Made by a program: the position numbers and the translations under genes
Source: Collybia mongolica
Taxonomy: Eukaryota; Basidiomycota; Agaricomycetes; Agaricales; Clitocybaceae
Reading direction: 5' to 3'
DNA length: 64,000 bases
Assembly (NCBI GenBank): GCA_013420905.1
Contig: JAAXNY010000001.1
Location: forward strand, 992,001-1,056,000
The notes under the pieces: model-generated
Told to the model about the DNA's origin: nothing
Databases searched by the model: none
Seen by the model: the letters and a program-made list of their open reading frames with translations, nothing else
Part shown: one piece after another, positions 34,567 to 46,336 of the stretch
How the letters are laid out: each line of letters begins with the position of its first letter
Position numbering within the stretch: the first letter of the stretch is position 1

Positions 34567-36403
34567 ATGCAGCTCGACGGTTCAAATGGCTGGCATTCGA
34601 TACGACCTTGGACTCCTCCTCTATCCCTCTCCGTCCGCGAGATCACCTCAGTTTCTGCCACCTTCATACTCTCGTCTAACATATCAGATCTCAGCGGCGA
34701 TCTTGAGCCCACCCTAGCTTCGCTTGGCCTCATTGCAACAGATGAAGACGTAGATGAAGACCACGCCGGAGAGGGTAGTAGTACGGACACTCTCGAACGA
34801 AAGAAGAAATCTATCATCGCAGACGCCCTTGCGAAAGGCTTGTCAGTCAACGTGAACGGCTCTCCGTGGCAGCGAGTCTTCATCCGAATCGACGATACCG
34901 CGGACGAAGCTGTCATCATTATATACGGCCTCATGCCTGGCAGACAGTACGACATCGATCTAGGTCTCGTGCAAGGCGACCAAACTAGCACAATTCGGAG
35001 ACAGGTCGTTACGGAGGGTGAATGGACACTGCATTCGTTCATGGTCTTGATATCTCATCCCCCTCATTCTAGATGTAGAGCTAGAACCTGAAGTGCACAC
35101 CGACCCGGACTCACCAAACTTCGACCACTCGACGTCCTCTGATCCCCAAGTTTCAACGCCATCGACCTCTCCCAATCACACACTCCCAAGTACACCGCCT
35201 TCCACGACTGCACCGCTTACCGCGGAGGATCGGCATACACAGCTTCAACACGCTCTCAATCTCCTCGCTACAGAGCGGGAAACTCTGACAGCATCTCTTA
35301 AGGCCGCAAGGCGTGATGCTCAGAAAGCCGATGCAGCCCTCCGAACCGAAATTGACATCCTCAAACGCGCTTCTGACAAGAATGCCGCTGCTGAACACCG
35401 CGCTAGACAAAAAATCTTATCTCTTCAAGAGGCACTCAAGCGCGCACAGACAACCACCCGAGAAACCGAGGAACTGATGAAGGAAGTTGAAATCATGGTT
35501 CCGGGGCTGGAGAAGCAGCGGGCGGAAAAGGAGGAAGAGTACAACAAAGTCAAAGAAGAAGCAGATCGCGTACGCAAGGAACGAAAGCTTGAGGAGGAGA
35601 AAGACAAAAAGCGGCTCGAGACCATGAAAGGCGAACTGTCTGGGCTCAATAACAAACTAGAAAAGCTCAACGGAAAGAAAGAAAAGATTGAGACCGGGGT
35701 CGTTCAAGACTTGGAGGAGCAGCTGAGCGAGATTGAAAGGGAGATCAAGAAAGCAGAGAACGAATCCTATGCATTGACATATAATTCATCCGCAGATATG
35801 CAGGAAGTAACTATGGAGGACCTGGTTCCCATACACTCAGACTCAGCCACGGAACACTCCCTCTCGCCATACACATCGCCACAAATGCGCCAACAAAGCA
35901 CGAATCCTGGCACGATCGGACGGCCATCGCCTACTACGATCCAGCGACCATCTCCTGGCAGCAACAACCCGTACGGACACCAGCCCCAGTTATGGACTCC
36001 GCCGCGCCAATTGCAGTCACACTCAGGCCACAACCCCCGCACCTCATCGATACACCAACAAACACCCATATTGTTGATCAACCCCCATCGTCGGCCGTCG
36101 CTCAAGTCCGCCGCCACCACCAGCCCTCCAGTGAATGACTCCACGTCCCCCTCATCCTCATCCCCATCCCCTACCACAGGCAATCCCCCCGTCACCACAT
36201 CAACCCTCTCCAGCAGAGCACCAGCCTTCGAGCCAGGCCGGCCCCTGAGAAGTTCAAGTGGCGGGGCCTCCGGGTTTTCTCCTGCTGTCATACAGCGGCC
36301 CAGTGGAGGCACTTCGCGGAACATGGGAGCCAACTTGAAACCGGGCGTTCTGCCACATTGGTCAGGGTTACAACAACAACACGATGGCGGCAGAATTGTG
36401 TGA
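34567..36403 (+). CDS. Coiled-coil protein with conserved N-terminal domain and Pro/Ser-rich tail
   Basis: Two exons (34567-35017, 35079-36403) encode 591 residues. The first about 150 residues form a compact domain (SIRPWTPPLSLSVREITS, SPWQRVFIRIDDTADEAVIIIYGLMPGRQYDIDLGLV) with a fibronectin-III-like feel. Residues about 195-390 form a long heptad-rich coiled coil (AEKEEEYNKVKEEADRVRKE and similar). The remainder is Pro/Ser/Thr-rich and probably disordered. The layout recalls fungal ubiquitin-network proteins of the AcrB type, but I cannot assign it with certainty. No signal peptide or membrane helix is seen. Confidence 0.78.
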
Positions 36404-37392
36404 CGATCCTGCTTATAATTTTTGCGTTAGGTATTTGGCGGCCCATCTGTCCAGGCATCTCCTGATTATACGGATCTGCTGCCACCCTTTTTTGAGCCAG
36501 GTGCTCTCAATAATATGACAAGTCAACAGGCCACGATCTTGGTGTATCTACTCTGCGCATTAGGCTTCAATATCCTTCAACGACGGCAAAGGGCTATTCT
36601 GTGTACTGGCATATCTTATGATAATCAACCATATAATATATATATATAATAGGATTTTCACTCAAAGTGGCCAGAGATTCCACTGTATCGTTCAAGACAG
36701 CAAATTACTAGCGTTGGTACAGACCTGGTTAGGCCATACAGCATTAACCGGCGGCTTAATCATACGATGGCGACAACATGCCCAACAGCCGGGCTATTCA
36801 TGTCAATTCAGTCGAACATCTTTGCCAGACAGCGGTGGTTTGAACCCGGACGTGATGTTTATCGCGTCAAATGCTCCCTCTTCGAGCCTTGACAAAAGGC
36901 ACCAGACCTACAAAATCAACTGGCAGATCATTGTGGCGCCACCCCAATAAGGTTGGGATATGACAAGTTTGTTGGTAAGGCACACCTACATGACATGTTC
37001 AAGAGAGAGGACATATGGTATTCACGGACAGAACTCAAGCTGTCCCTTAGAAATAGTCTGGAGCGGCAATGACTGTCTATTGTCCAATCGCACAGGCATC
37101 TCTGTTGCCTCTGGGGACTCCAAATGGTTAGCGAATCAGGCTGGTTAATACTGTATCAAGAGTCTGAGATGACCTCGACATCAACTGATTTTACTATGGA
37201 GGTGGCTCAGACTACGGAGTGACGATTGGAGGAAATCTGAGTCGTTCAGAACCGCTAAAGCAGAGTAACTTTCCACGTTCACGACCGAGTTCGAGTCTCC
37301 CATAGAATGCGGAGACGATATGAAGTGTGAAGATACAACCATGCGTGAATATATGCTATCCACCGCGTTACAAGAAAAAAAGAAATCGGGAT
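36404..37392. other. Intergenic, gene-poor, with a possible repeat relic
   Basis: One plus-strand ORF of 110 codons (36618-36950) has no recognisable motif. A tatatatata run lies near 36635. Bases about 37075-37165 weakly resemble parts of the 39.5/44.6 kb repeat. Confidence 0.3.
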
Positions 37393-39016
37393 TCAACTCG
37401 ATACAGTACTAAGAATCTTGACAGGATCGACCCCAAGGCCATCCACGACCTTCTTGTTAGCTTTTGCCACCCCTCTCTGGGCCTTCCCAAGCCCAAAGCC
37501 CAAGCTAACACCTGCAAGATCAGATCTCCGTCCAGAGCGTCCGATACCACTCTTGTGCTCCTCAAACGTCTTGTGCAAACCCTGTAGTGTTGTCCATGCG
37601 CCCTTGTACCCCAAGCCGCCTTTTTCGGGAGGCAGGCGTGCGCGGGTGTCGTCAAAGATGAGGTGTATCGAAGTAAGCGAAAATAAAGACGGCTGCAGGT
37701 TAACGAGATCCCCATTGATGGGAGGGATCAGTTTCGCGAATGCGAACCCTGAGGCAAGGAGGAAATGGCGGCCCAGATAATAGAATTCAATAAGATACGC
37801 GATCATAAGCATCACGGTCGGCGGGAGCTGAGGGAACGTGCATTCCCCATCGGAGAGCGTCTCGAGCGTAGTATAAACATCTCCGTAAGTTGGTGTGGTA
37901 CCAGGGTCTGCAACAACGAAGGCCTGGCCGCCAATGTCAGGATTCTTGCTCCCAGCCAGGGTGTCAAGAAGACGCTGTTCGTAGCACAAGTGCGCCAGGA
38001 CACAGTTCTCGACATAGCAGAACGACTGGACGATGTTGGCTATCCAAGTAGGGTTGGTCTGGCGTACCAAGTACGCCCCACACAACATGTCACCTCGCGG
38101 TCCGAACACCCCGTTTCCGGGGCGAATACATCCCGTCCTTAACAATCCCCTGCCGGAAGGGGTATTATCAGATGCTTGGACAAACCGGTCGGCCCGAATC
38201 TTCGTCGCAGCATAGTTTGAGAAGAAATCATCATGGCGTTTGGGTATTGCGTTTTCATCGTCGTTTATTACCTGAACGAAATGTTTGGGTTCGCTCTGCC
38301 AAGGCCAGAGAAGAAATCGCGAATTTCTGACGGCGACTGACCCAGACGACGTGTAGATGAGAACACTGGCTCCTACAGAACGTGCCGAGTTGACCACGTT
38401 CTTCGTTCCCACTACATTGACCTTCTCAGAAAACGGGAGCATGGCAGGGTGTCGTTCGTAGAATCGAATGTTCGATGCTGTGTGAAAGACGGTGATTTCT
38501 GGGGCTGGATCTTGAGCGTCACCGAGTTCAGGCCACGGGGCTGTGAATGCAGCTTCAACCGCAGCTGCATCCGAGACGTCCGTCTCGAAGAATTGAACTC
38601 CTTTGGCAGCTCCCGCCGTAAGATCTGAACGTACTGGGGGCCGTATATCGAGAATCCGTATGCGTTTGGGATCTTCGCCACGATCAAGAAGGGTAGAGAC
38701 AACCCAGCCCCCAAGGAAGCCTCCCTATATCACGATCAACATTCGCAACGCTAGCAAAAAAAGTATCACGCACCCCGCCAACCACGATATACCTACGGCC
38801 GGTCTTCGGTGGCAGTTGCTCATGGAGAGAGATGGGCGGCGATTTAGCTATTGCTGCTGCAGCCGAACGAACCATTTCTGGCGTACATCGCTTTGGCGAA
38901 AAAAGGAGTGCGTCTTCGGGTATACGCGCCAAGCGAGCATCGTTCACGCGGATATACAATGTCAAGAGTAGAGTTGTTCCAAGGAAAGTGAGCCCGCCCA
39001 ATATCCAGTATTGCAT
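37393..39016 (-). CDS. Membrane-anchored 3-beta-hydroxysteroid dehydrogenase / ERG26-like NAD(P) epimerase-family protein
   Basis: Two exons (38774-39016, 37393-38724) encode 524 residues. An N-terminal hydrophobic helix (ILGGLTFLGTTLLLTLYI) would anchor the protein in the ER. The Rossmann motif VVGGGGFLGGWVV spans the junction, followed by the acidic strand end ILDIRPP. The catalytic pair YAATK (Tyr about 252, Lys about 256) is intact. The 3-beta-HSD signatures TDVSDAAAVEAAF, VFHTASNIRFY and VNVVGTKNVVNSARSVG are clear. Relatives act in sterol C4-demethylation or on other hydroxysteroids and terpenoids. The sesquiterpene synthase lies 2.8 kb away. Part of this gene (38543-38657) reappears as a relic at 44471-44587. 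Confidence 0.88.
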
Positions 39017-39524
39017 GGATGGGTATCAACGACCAATGTCGCAGTAGAAAATAGCATGAGGGATCGTCAACAACAAAACAGACGCTGTAACCCCTTTCGG
39101 CCATAATTATCCTCACCTCGAATGTGTCTATGTAAGAACGTCGATCTGCTTGTTATCTGCCCATTCCCTAGTGCAGGATTAGCAAAATAGGTGCAGAACT
39201 TTCTCAACTCAATGTTCGCCATATAGTAGGCTCGAGCGATACGACTATCATGGTATCAGTCTTATTACGTATTGAGAACGCCCTAATATCTCCCCTTCAC
39301 CTACCCGCAATCGTTGTAACTCGTAAGTCCCTGCAGTGTTCTCTAGCACTCCAGGGGCGCGACCTGTTCGCCGTGATAGTCGGAACACATTTGGGGCTTC
39401 ACTGATTGGCAGTACTTATGGCAGTTTTTTGCGCCGCCCACTCTTCCTGACAGTGGTAATTATAATTCGCACAAGGGTGACATTTGACATTCGAATGTAT
39501 CGTGGATGGTATTATCACTACTTC

Positions 39525-40847
39525 TCAGAAATTTACCATTTAAAACCATAAAGACATCCGGAGTTCGACCACAGGATTCTCTGTTGCCTCTGGACTTTCT
39601 GAACAGGTCACGAATCCAGACTGGGTTTACCGTTCTGAGAAATTGAGGTGACCCCTAAATTACGTATCGTCTAGTGACGAGGACCCGGATGCTGAGGTAT
39701 CAGGATTACAATCTATACTCCTGAAGAAATTCAGAGCGTCCATCTATAACACGGCGTCTAATTGAACAAGTGGGCACAGGGGCATATTTAGGCGGGCATT
39801 CAGTAGGGGGCAGCATGGTCCTAGTTTCGAGGAGTAATCCGTGAATAAGGCCTTACAGTGGTTACCTAGGAGCGTGTTGAACCTCAGAGTGGTCTGGTTT
39901 GGTTAGAGGGAAGTTCGGGGTCATGGTATGTGCTACATCACCAATTATTGGGGTATGAGATGAGCCTTCGAAAGAATTTCACAGGAAAAATATCAGGCAA
40001 AACAGCCCACAAAAATGCATTCGTACACGTCAAGTGCCAGGAACATTGTCGTTAATGTTGTCGAGGACCGGTAATGGTACGGTCACATGACCGACTCGGC
40101 GCTTTTGCGCGAAGTCCTCCTTGACTTTGGCAAACTTCGACAGTCTCCTGATGATGAAACTCAAGCCTCGTTGCATAACCATCAATCAGCGATTGGCTTC
40201 GTCGGTCATAATATGTTGTGGGCTTAGAATATAAGACAAACAAGGCTTCCTCATTTCATGATTTCTTCATCCCAAGGATAACACAATAAGAATGTAAGCC
40301 TTACTGCAATATATGCAGGAGCAGCTCAACACCATCATTTCTTACAGGGACCAAGGTGCAGTTGTGGAGGCTTCCCAGTACGAGGTGGATGGGGACATTT
40401 CTGAACAGCCTGATGTCCCCGATTCCCTGCCCGAAGGGGATTGGCTCCCAGTAACCCTCGAAAACCTCCCCCCTCCACCACCATTGCGCAATCTCGACAG
40501 AAGCAAGGGTCCCATTGTCCGTGTCCGTGTCCGCGTGTTTGGGTCCGCCGTACTCTGGACCGAACTAGCGATCATGGCCCAAAAATTAGGCGACAATGAC
40601 GGGAGGAAAACAATGAGTAAACGTACCAATATGTCGTATACTCTACGGAGAGAAACCGCGACCTGGTCCCGCCATTATGCGATGGTCCAGGTGGTGGCCT
40701 ATGGCTTCTCTGTGTATCGTACTCGGCTCGAACAGGACGGCGGAGGACATGGCGAACACGGAGAATCTTGAGGCCATTGACAATATATGGCGAGTTACTA
40801 GCATAGGGAGGATGCCAAAATGGCATGAATTGCTACCCGTATGCTGA
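39525..40847 (+). repeat. Copy 1 of a 1.2-1.3 kb diverged direct duplication
   Basis: The stretch aligns collinearly with 44575-45732. Conserved blocks include a gtgacgaggacc segment, a ggcgcttttg.gcgaa segment, a cataaccatcaatca.tgattgg segment, and a coding-like block that translates in both copies to DWLP.TLENLPPPPPLRNLD followed by KGPIVR. It adjoins the 5' end of the reductase gene, part of which is also copied next to the second repeat. Confidence 0.75.
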
Positions 40848-41231
40848 GTAACATTGCATATTCATTTTCAAGTCTTGACATGTGCCCCACTAGATATTGT
40901 CCTCTCCTGCAGTCTTTGTGCATAAAGGGATTCGAAGCTCTGCAGTTAGACGATCCGCATTTCGTCATAGCAGGACTATCTGCTGAACGTTTGAACAAGG
41001 GTGCTTGCGGGATGCACGAACTAGACATTCATATGGACCACACAAGTACATGCATCACCGAAGACTGGCACCAAAGTCAATATTTTCAGGGACGCGCTAG
41101 ATGAGGAAGATGACGAGGAGAACATGTATTGTGATGATGAGGATGCCGACGCTGACCCCTTCAAGGCAGGCGGGGTCTTCAATGACCCACTCTTTGACGC
41201 GTACTACGCGGGAGAAGCACTTGCTCGCTGA
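40313..41231 (+). CDS. Possible gene of unknown family within and beyond repeat copy 1
   Basis: An open frame at 40313-40771 encodes 152 residues, including LENLPPPPPLRNLD and a TATWSR motif that is conserved in the diverged second copy. After 41091, a splice acceptor (attttcag) is followed by an open segment to a TGA at 41231. It reads as a very acidic tail (DEEDDEENMYCDDEDADADPF, then AYYAGEALAR) that looks like a true C-terminal exon. The exons between could not be resolved with confidence, so the structure is provisional. No family was recognised and no function is proposed. Confidence 0.3.
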
Positions 41232-41838
41232 CACTTTGTGTATCTTTATTACTTTCGTTCTTCACCAGCTTTGCTTTTGATGCAGAAAAATGTAATACTA
41301 CTCTAGGTATATGTGAAAGCTAGATTGTAGGTGGGTAAACTGATAGAGTTTTGTATGTACTTGTACCAACCGTTATAAACTTTGAAAACAATGCTCCGTC
41401 CATTAAGATGATACCTCAAGTTGCGATCCGGCCATGACGCGCACTCATGAGGGAAGCGAGCGTTTTGAAGATAGCCGTGCGACACCATCGTGACCGTGGG
41501 CTCCAAGACGAAAGGAGTTATATAAGACGGTGGAGACTTTCGGGACTTGAAGAATTAAAAAAACCCATAGAAGGGGATGCGTTCGGACAACCCAAAATAA
41601 CCAGCACAGGCCCTAATCTTTGTTCCCTTATTGAATATCACCCCTAAGGTGTCAGACGCATGTCTCCCCGGGGGTTGTAAGTGGAGAATATTTATCTCGT
41701 GTTGCAATTGTTATTTTTAGAGTACGATACACATTTTTATGAATAATTTACGTGTAGCAGATGAAATTTACATTGGTTATTGATGAATGATGGCAAAATG
41801 CGGTTGTTTCATAGCATTATGTTGCCGATTTTCAGATT

Positions 41839-43019
41839 CTACAGTCCCAGATCTTGAAGCTGGTATCGCTTCTGGGCTAGGTGTGACGCGCTTGAAGAAA
41901 TGAGCGAGAGATTAATACTCAGGCGGTTTCTCGCGGACTAGAAAGACTTACACATATCCGCGCTCAAATATGGACCAGGCATCAGCAGTGGCTGGGGAGC
42001 CTACCAAAGCTGTGTAAATTGTTTCTCGTGCCACAGCCAATTCATGCTCCATTTCGGAAAGGACATCGATAGGAGTCTTCCCTTCAATACGCGCTCGAAT
42101 ATGAACATAATTGTTTGTATCTCCCGCGAGTTCCTCCTTGTGGAATCTGGAGTGATGTATAAGTCGAGTGAAACGCGGACGATAATCAGGGGTACATACG
42201 ACAGGACGTCATTGGACAAAGAGATCCAAAATACCATATCAGGCAATGCCTGAATATAATCGGCAACACGAATTTGCTTCGCGATCGGGAAATGCATTAG
42301 TGCGAACGAAGTAGATACACCAGTACGGTCACGGAGGAATAAGGGGAAGCGAACCACACCATGAACAAGAGGTATGCGTTCAATTTCGGGCTCGATGCAG
42401 GTTGAGTTCACGAATTCGAATGTGGCGGATATTATGGAGTTGGCAGTGACTGTGTCGTACTGATCGCACATGTGGAGGAGGAGGTCAGCAAAAGCGCTGA
42501 GGACAGGGTCGAGCTGTGGGTATCGCCGGAGAAAGCGTTGTTGAAATGGAGAGAAGGAATCGACGTCACGGGAAGCCATGTCGTCGACGTAGAACATGTA
42601 CCTGCAGGGACATGTGTTTGATGAGAAACAAGAGTGGGGAGCAAGGGGGGGGGCGCGTATTACCAAATATAAAGTGCGATACTCTTCTTGTCCTCGAAGT
42701 CACAGTCATAATAACATAACTAGGTAGAATATCAGGAATTCGATCAAGTGAATGGCCTGGACGTTGAGCATACCTCTGCGGAGCTTGCTGCTAGATGCAG
42801 GGTCTTCTCAAGCTGATGGCAGCGTATCTTGCACGTATCCATCTCTACAGTCATGGCCGCTTCGAGCTTTGTATTGGTACCATTAATATCCGGGGTAGAA
42901 TATTTCATTTTGTGAAGAAAAGCCTTCACAACTCCGGCCTCTGTTAAGGGGATCAGTGTTTTGCTTTAAAGTTAAGATAACGCGTTCGCCGCACCTGTGT
43001 AGGTGATGGATCGGGACAT
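41839..43019 (-). CDS. TRI5-like (trichodiene-synthase family) sesquiterpene synthase
   Basis: Six exons (42995-43019, 42774-42940, 42664-42719, 42200-42601, 41952-42146, 41839-41890) join in frame to 298 residues. The protein belongs to the class I terpene cyclases that ionise farnesyl diphosphate. The aspartate-rich metal site is YVDDMAS (Asp89, Asp90). The second metal site SNDVLSFHKEE spans a splice junction and gives a perfect NDxxSxxxE (Asn213, Ser217, Glu221), as in trichodiene synthase. The C-terminal RY pair (QKRYQL) is present. The protein is shorter than TRI5 (about 370 residues), mainly at the N-terminus. The first exon is only 25 nt. The product cannot be predicted. The nearest candidate tailoring gene is the 3-beta-HSD-type reductase 2.8 kb away. 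Confidence 0.88.
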
Positions 43020-44470
43020 TGTGTATAGGTCGTTGAAAGGCTGTTGGAAAGGCTTTGAGACGGCTAATTGAGATGGAGGATAGCGTTTTTTCCACTGGGT
43101 TTTATACAAAAGAGAGTGGTATGCGGCATACTCCAATAACCATTATACAGACAGGAACTGATGATGTTTAACACGGATTTCAACCTGAGATTACCGGAAA
43201 AATGAGTAGTACCGATAGGGAAAATGGCCTCGTTTTTTCAATGCACAGCTATGGTTGAGAAGACTCGAGATGCCTAAGATAGCGGAGAGGACGCGGATCC
43301 CGAGATTCCAGGATCGGAGAGGCTTGAGGGAATCGCCTATGAATGACCACGGCGTACAAAGAGCCGGTAGCTTGAAAGCACTGCTGATTGCAAGGCTCGA
43401 GGCGATCGTATCAAGAAAAACTGCCAAAATGACGCGGATAAGCATCGTCAAATACTACAGTCCTGGAATCACCCAGGGTTCCAAGGAAGAAAAGAGACAG
43501 AAGACGAGGCGAGGGTGTGAACTTGAACGCTAAGCGTACGAGGCTTCCGGTGGGGACGTTAAAGAAGCCTCATTGTTAGGTCCGCCGACTACGCTAAGGG
43601 GTTCAACGCGGCCGTGATGGGCTATCATGAAAGTTATTCAATCTCAGCGTCCTTTACATAACTCGGATAACATTTCGGAGTAGCCGGCAACCTCTGAATT
43701 GATCCACATTGTGTTTACTTCCGACTGATCTGCATCGCTCATAACTTTTGACCGCGACACTGACAGGGAAGCCACAAACCGTCATATGTTCACAGTAAAA
43801 TATTGAAAGGGGCCCCTGCAAGCACGGCAAAATGAGCGATTGTATGCACCGTAAGAATTCCCAATGTCCTTCCGGCTAACAGGGCGGACCGGGAGGGGTT
43901 GAGACTCAGACGAGGTGGGTCCGTCTTTACTTTGAATGGCTGACAACGCAATCGCCGCAACAACCAGTGCGACAACGAAAGGTTTGGCAGGAGTCAGGTT
44001 GAGAAGACCGGTTCTCATTACTTCGAACTCGGAATGTACAACTCACTCTGCGCCACACCTCGTCGGCAACTATGCTTATGTTCTGTAAACAGGTCAAGTG
44101 ATATCATTGGCAATTTTCGATGTCCCAACTGACTGCGCTTGACATCGTTTTCCCTATGGATCGTGCTGGGGCTATCAGAATTTCGACCTCGGTAGGTTGA
44201 GATCAGAAGAAAAATTGATGACTTCCCATGGCATTCTACGAAAGTCTATGGGCCATGGATCCCACCAACCTAGGCTTCAATGTGGATTTCTGTAAGTCGT
44301 AAGCCTCATGATGGTAGATTTGTGCATAGCAACCGACGAGGGTGCTAAAGCCACAGCTCAAGAAGGGTGGACAAAAGGGTTTTGAAGGGACAGTACAGTT
44401 GCGGGCAAGGAAAGCCCTCCAAAAATGTCAAAACCCATTGTGGACACCCCGGAAATTATCATGGTATATC
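43020..44470. other. Intergenic with weak ORFs
   Basis: Minus-strand ORFs at 43191-43451 and 43782-44018 have hydrophobic N-termini but no diagnostic motif, and could not be linked into a gene. They might be remnants of membrane-anchored enzymes. Confidence 0.3.
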
Positions 44471-44587
44471 GTGAATGCCACTTTAACCGCAACTGCATCC
44501 AAGTCGTCCATCTCACAGAATTGAACTTCCTAGGTAGGTCCTGCGGTGAGGTCCGAGCATACCAGGGGTCGTATCTCGGAAATCTAC
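44471..44587 (-). pseudogene. Relic fragment of the 3-beta-HSD-type reductase gene
   Basis: About 115 bp align with 38543-38657 of the intact reductase, roughly three bases in four identical, same orientation. The match spans the part encoding the region around AAAVEAAFTAP and RSDLTAGAAKG. It sits directly beside repeat copy 2, just as the intact gene sits beside copy 1, so both were duplicated together. It is too short and mutated to be functional. Confidence 0.7.
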
Positions 44588-45732
44588 CATTTGAAATGGT
44601 GGAAGACCATTCAGAGTTTAACCACACGATAAACTCTTGCCTCTGCGTTTTCTGGACAGGTCACGAATTCAAACTGGATTTTTTCCATTCTTAGAAACCG
44701 AGATGACTTCAGAAACTACGTATCGAAATTGACCCTACAACCATCAAGTGACGAGGACCTGAACCGCTGAGGTGCCAAATTTACAATCTGGATTCCTGGA
44801 GGAATTCAGAGCTTCCACCCGCAAACAGATAACACGGTATCTACTTGAAAGAGCGTACGTGGGCATGCTTCACCCGGGCATCCGGTCAAAGGCGGCATGG
44901 TCCTAGTTTCGAGGGGCAGTCCGAGTTAAAGGGAAATTCGAGGGCATGGTCATACCAATTCGGCGCTTTTGTGCGAAATCTTCCTCCTCCCTGACTTGGC
45001 AAATCTTCGACCATCTCCTGGCGTTCCCCACTGTACCTCAGGCTTCATTGTATAACCATCAATCAATGATTGGCCTCGTTGGCTATAATATAAGACAAAC
45101 ATTTCACGAGTCGGATTTTCCAACACAATAAGAATGTAAGCCCCATCGCAATTTAGCAGTATCATTCCCCACAAGGACCAAGGTGCAGATGTTGAGGCTA
45201 CCCAGCCCAATGTCAACAAAGACCTTTCCGAGCATAATTCAGATATGGGGGCTCCTGAGGGTGATGTAGATGCGTACATTTATTTTATAAAGAACCTGGT
45301 GTCCCTGAGCCCCTGCCTGCAAAGGATTGGCTCCCAATAACCCTTGAAAACCTCCCCCCTCCACCACCATTGCGCAATCTCGACATAACCAAGGGTCCCA
45401 TCGTCCGTGCCCGTGTGTTTAGGTTCGCCGTAACTCTGGAATGAGCTAGCGGACATGGCCCAGAAGTTAGGCTACAATGACGGGACGAGACAAATGGGTG
45501 GAAGCGCCGATGCGTGGTATAAGTTACTGAGGGATACTGCCACCTGGTCCCGCCGTTATGTGGTCGTCAAGGCAGGGCGTATCACTTCGATGTGTATCGT
45601 GCTCGGCTCGAACAGGACTGCGGAGGACATGGCAAACACGAAGAATCTTGAGGCTATCGAGGACATACGGTGAGTTATCGGCATAGGGAGGATGCCTGAA
45701 TGGTATAAAATTAGACCCACAGGCTGGTGAGT
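44575..45732 (+). repeat. Copy 2 of the 1.2-1.3 kb diverged direct duplication
   Basis: This is the partner of 39525-40847, in direct orientation about 5 kb apart. The coding-like block reads DWLPITLENLPPPPPLRNLD and later YKLLRDTATWSRRYVVVKAG. The frame is interrupted relative to copy 1 (a stop near the point where copy 1 reads VLWTELA). Small insertions, for example an IYFIKNL segment, distinguish it. Confidence 0.75.
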
Positions 45733-46336
45733 GAAGCTGTATTTCATTCCGCTTCCGCACCGTGGTCCTTGGCATGAACCTTGTTTATATCAGATGCGAC
45801 AAATCTGTGGATGTCTGTCTCACCTTTCTCTTGTATCAGTAATGTTTGTAGTTTGTACCCACCTGTCATCTTCGTTAATTACACCAGTAATTACCCTTTT
45901 ATAATGATCCCTCTTGAGCCATGAATCCATATCCGTAGTCGGTCTACGAACTCGCTTAGTAGTGGGGATAAATCATACGGTTAGTGAGAGAGTGCGTCAC
46001 GACAGTCTGTCGCTGGGAGGTGCTGATAGTGAGAGAAAGTTAAGAAAGACAGCAAGGCTGGAGCAAATACTGTTGCCTCTAGCAGGCATCGTGGTCGGCC
46101 GGTACACCATGAGAATGCGGCAGCAGCATAGTAAAAAATACATTTTAGTAAATCTACAACAAGAGCAGCAGTACAGGGGCGGTAGATCCGACGCCACTGC
46201 AGAGGGTTGAGGGGGGTTCTAGAGTAAGGGAGAAAAAGCGAGCCTTAGTGCGTACCCGAAGGTACGAAAATCTCGAGACTTGAGAAAAGAGCACCACTGA
46301 CCTGAGAAAATAATCACACTTTCCCGCAAAGTAGGT

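Noticed and set aside
35767..36333. 188-codon minus-strand ORF
   Set aside because: It is antisense to the Pro/Ser-rich tail of the coiled-coil protein, and its composition follows from that.
36630..36650. tatatatata run as a regulatory site
   Set aside because: A simple AT repeat with no gene correctly placed downstream.
43191..44018. Possible P450 or methyltransferase fragment beside the terpene synthase
   Set aside because: Only hydrophobic N-terminal-like stretches are present; no ExxR, heme loop or SAM motif could be found.
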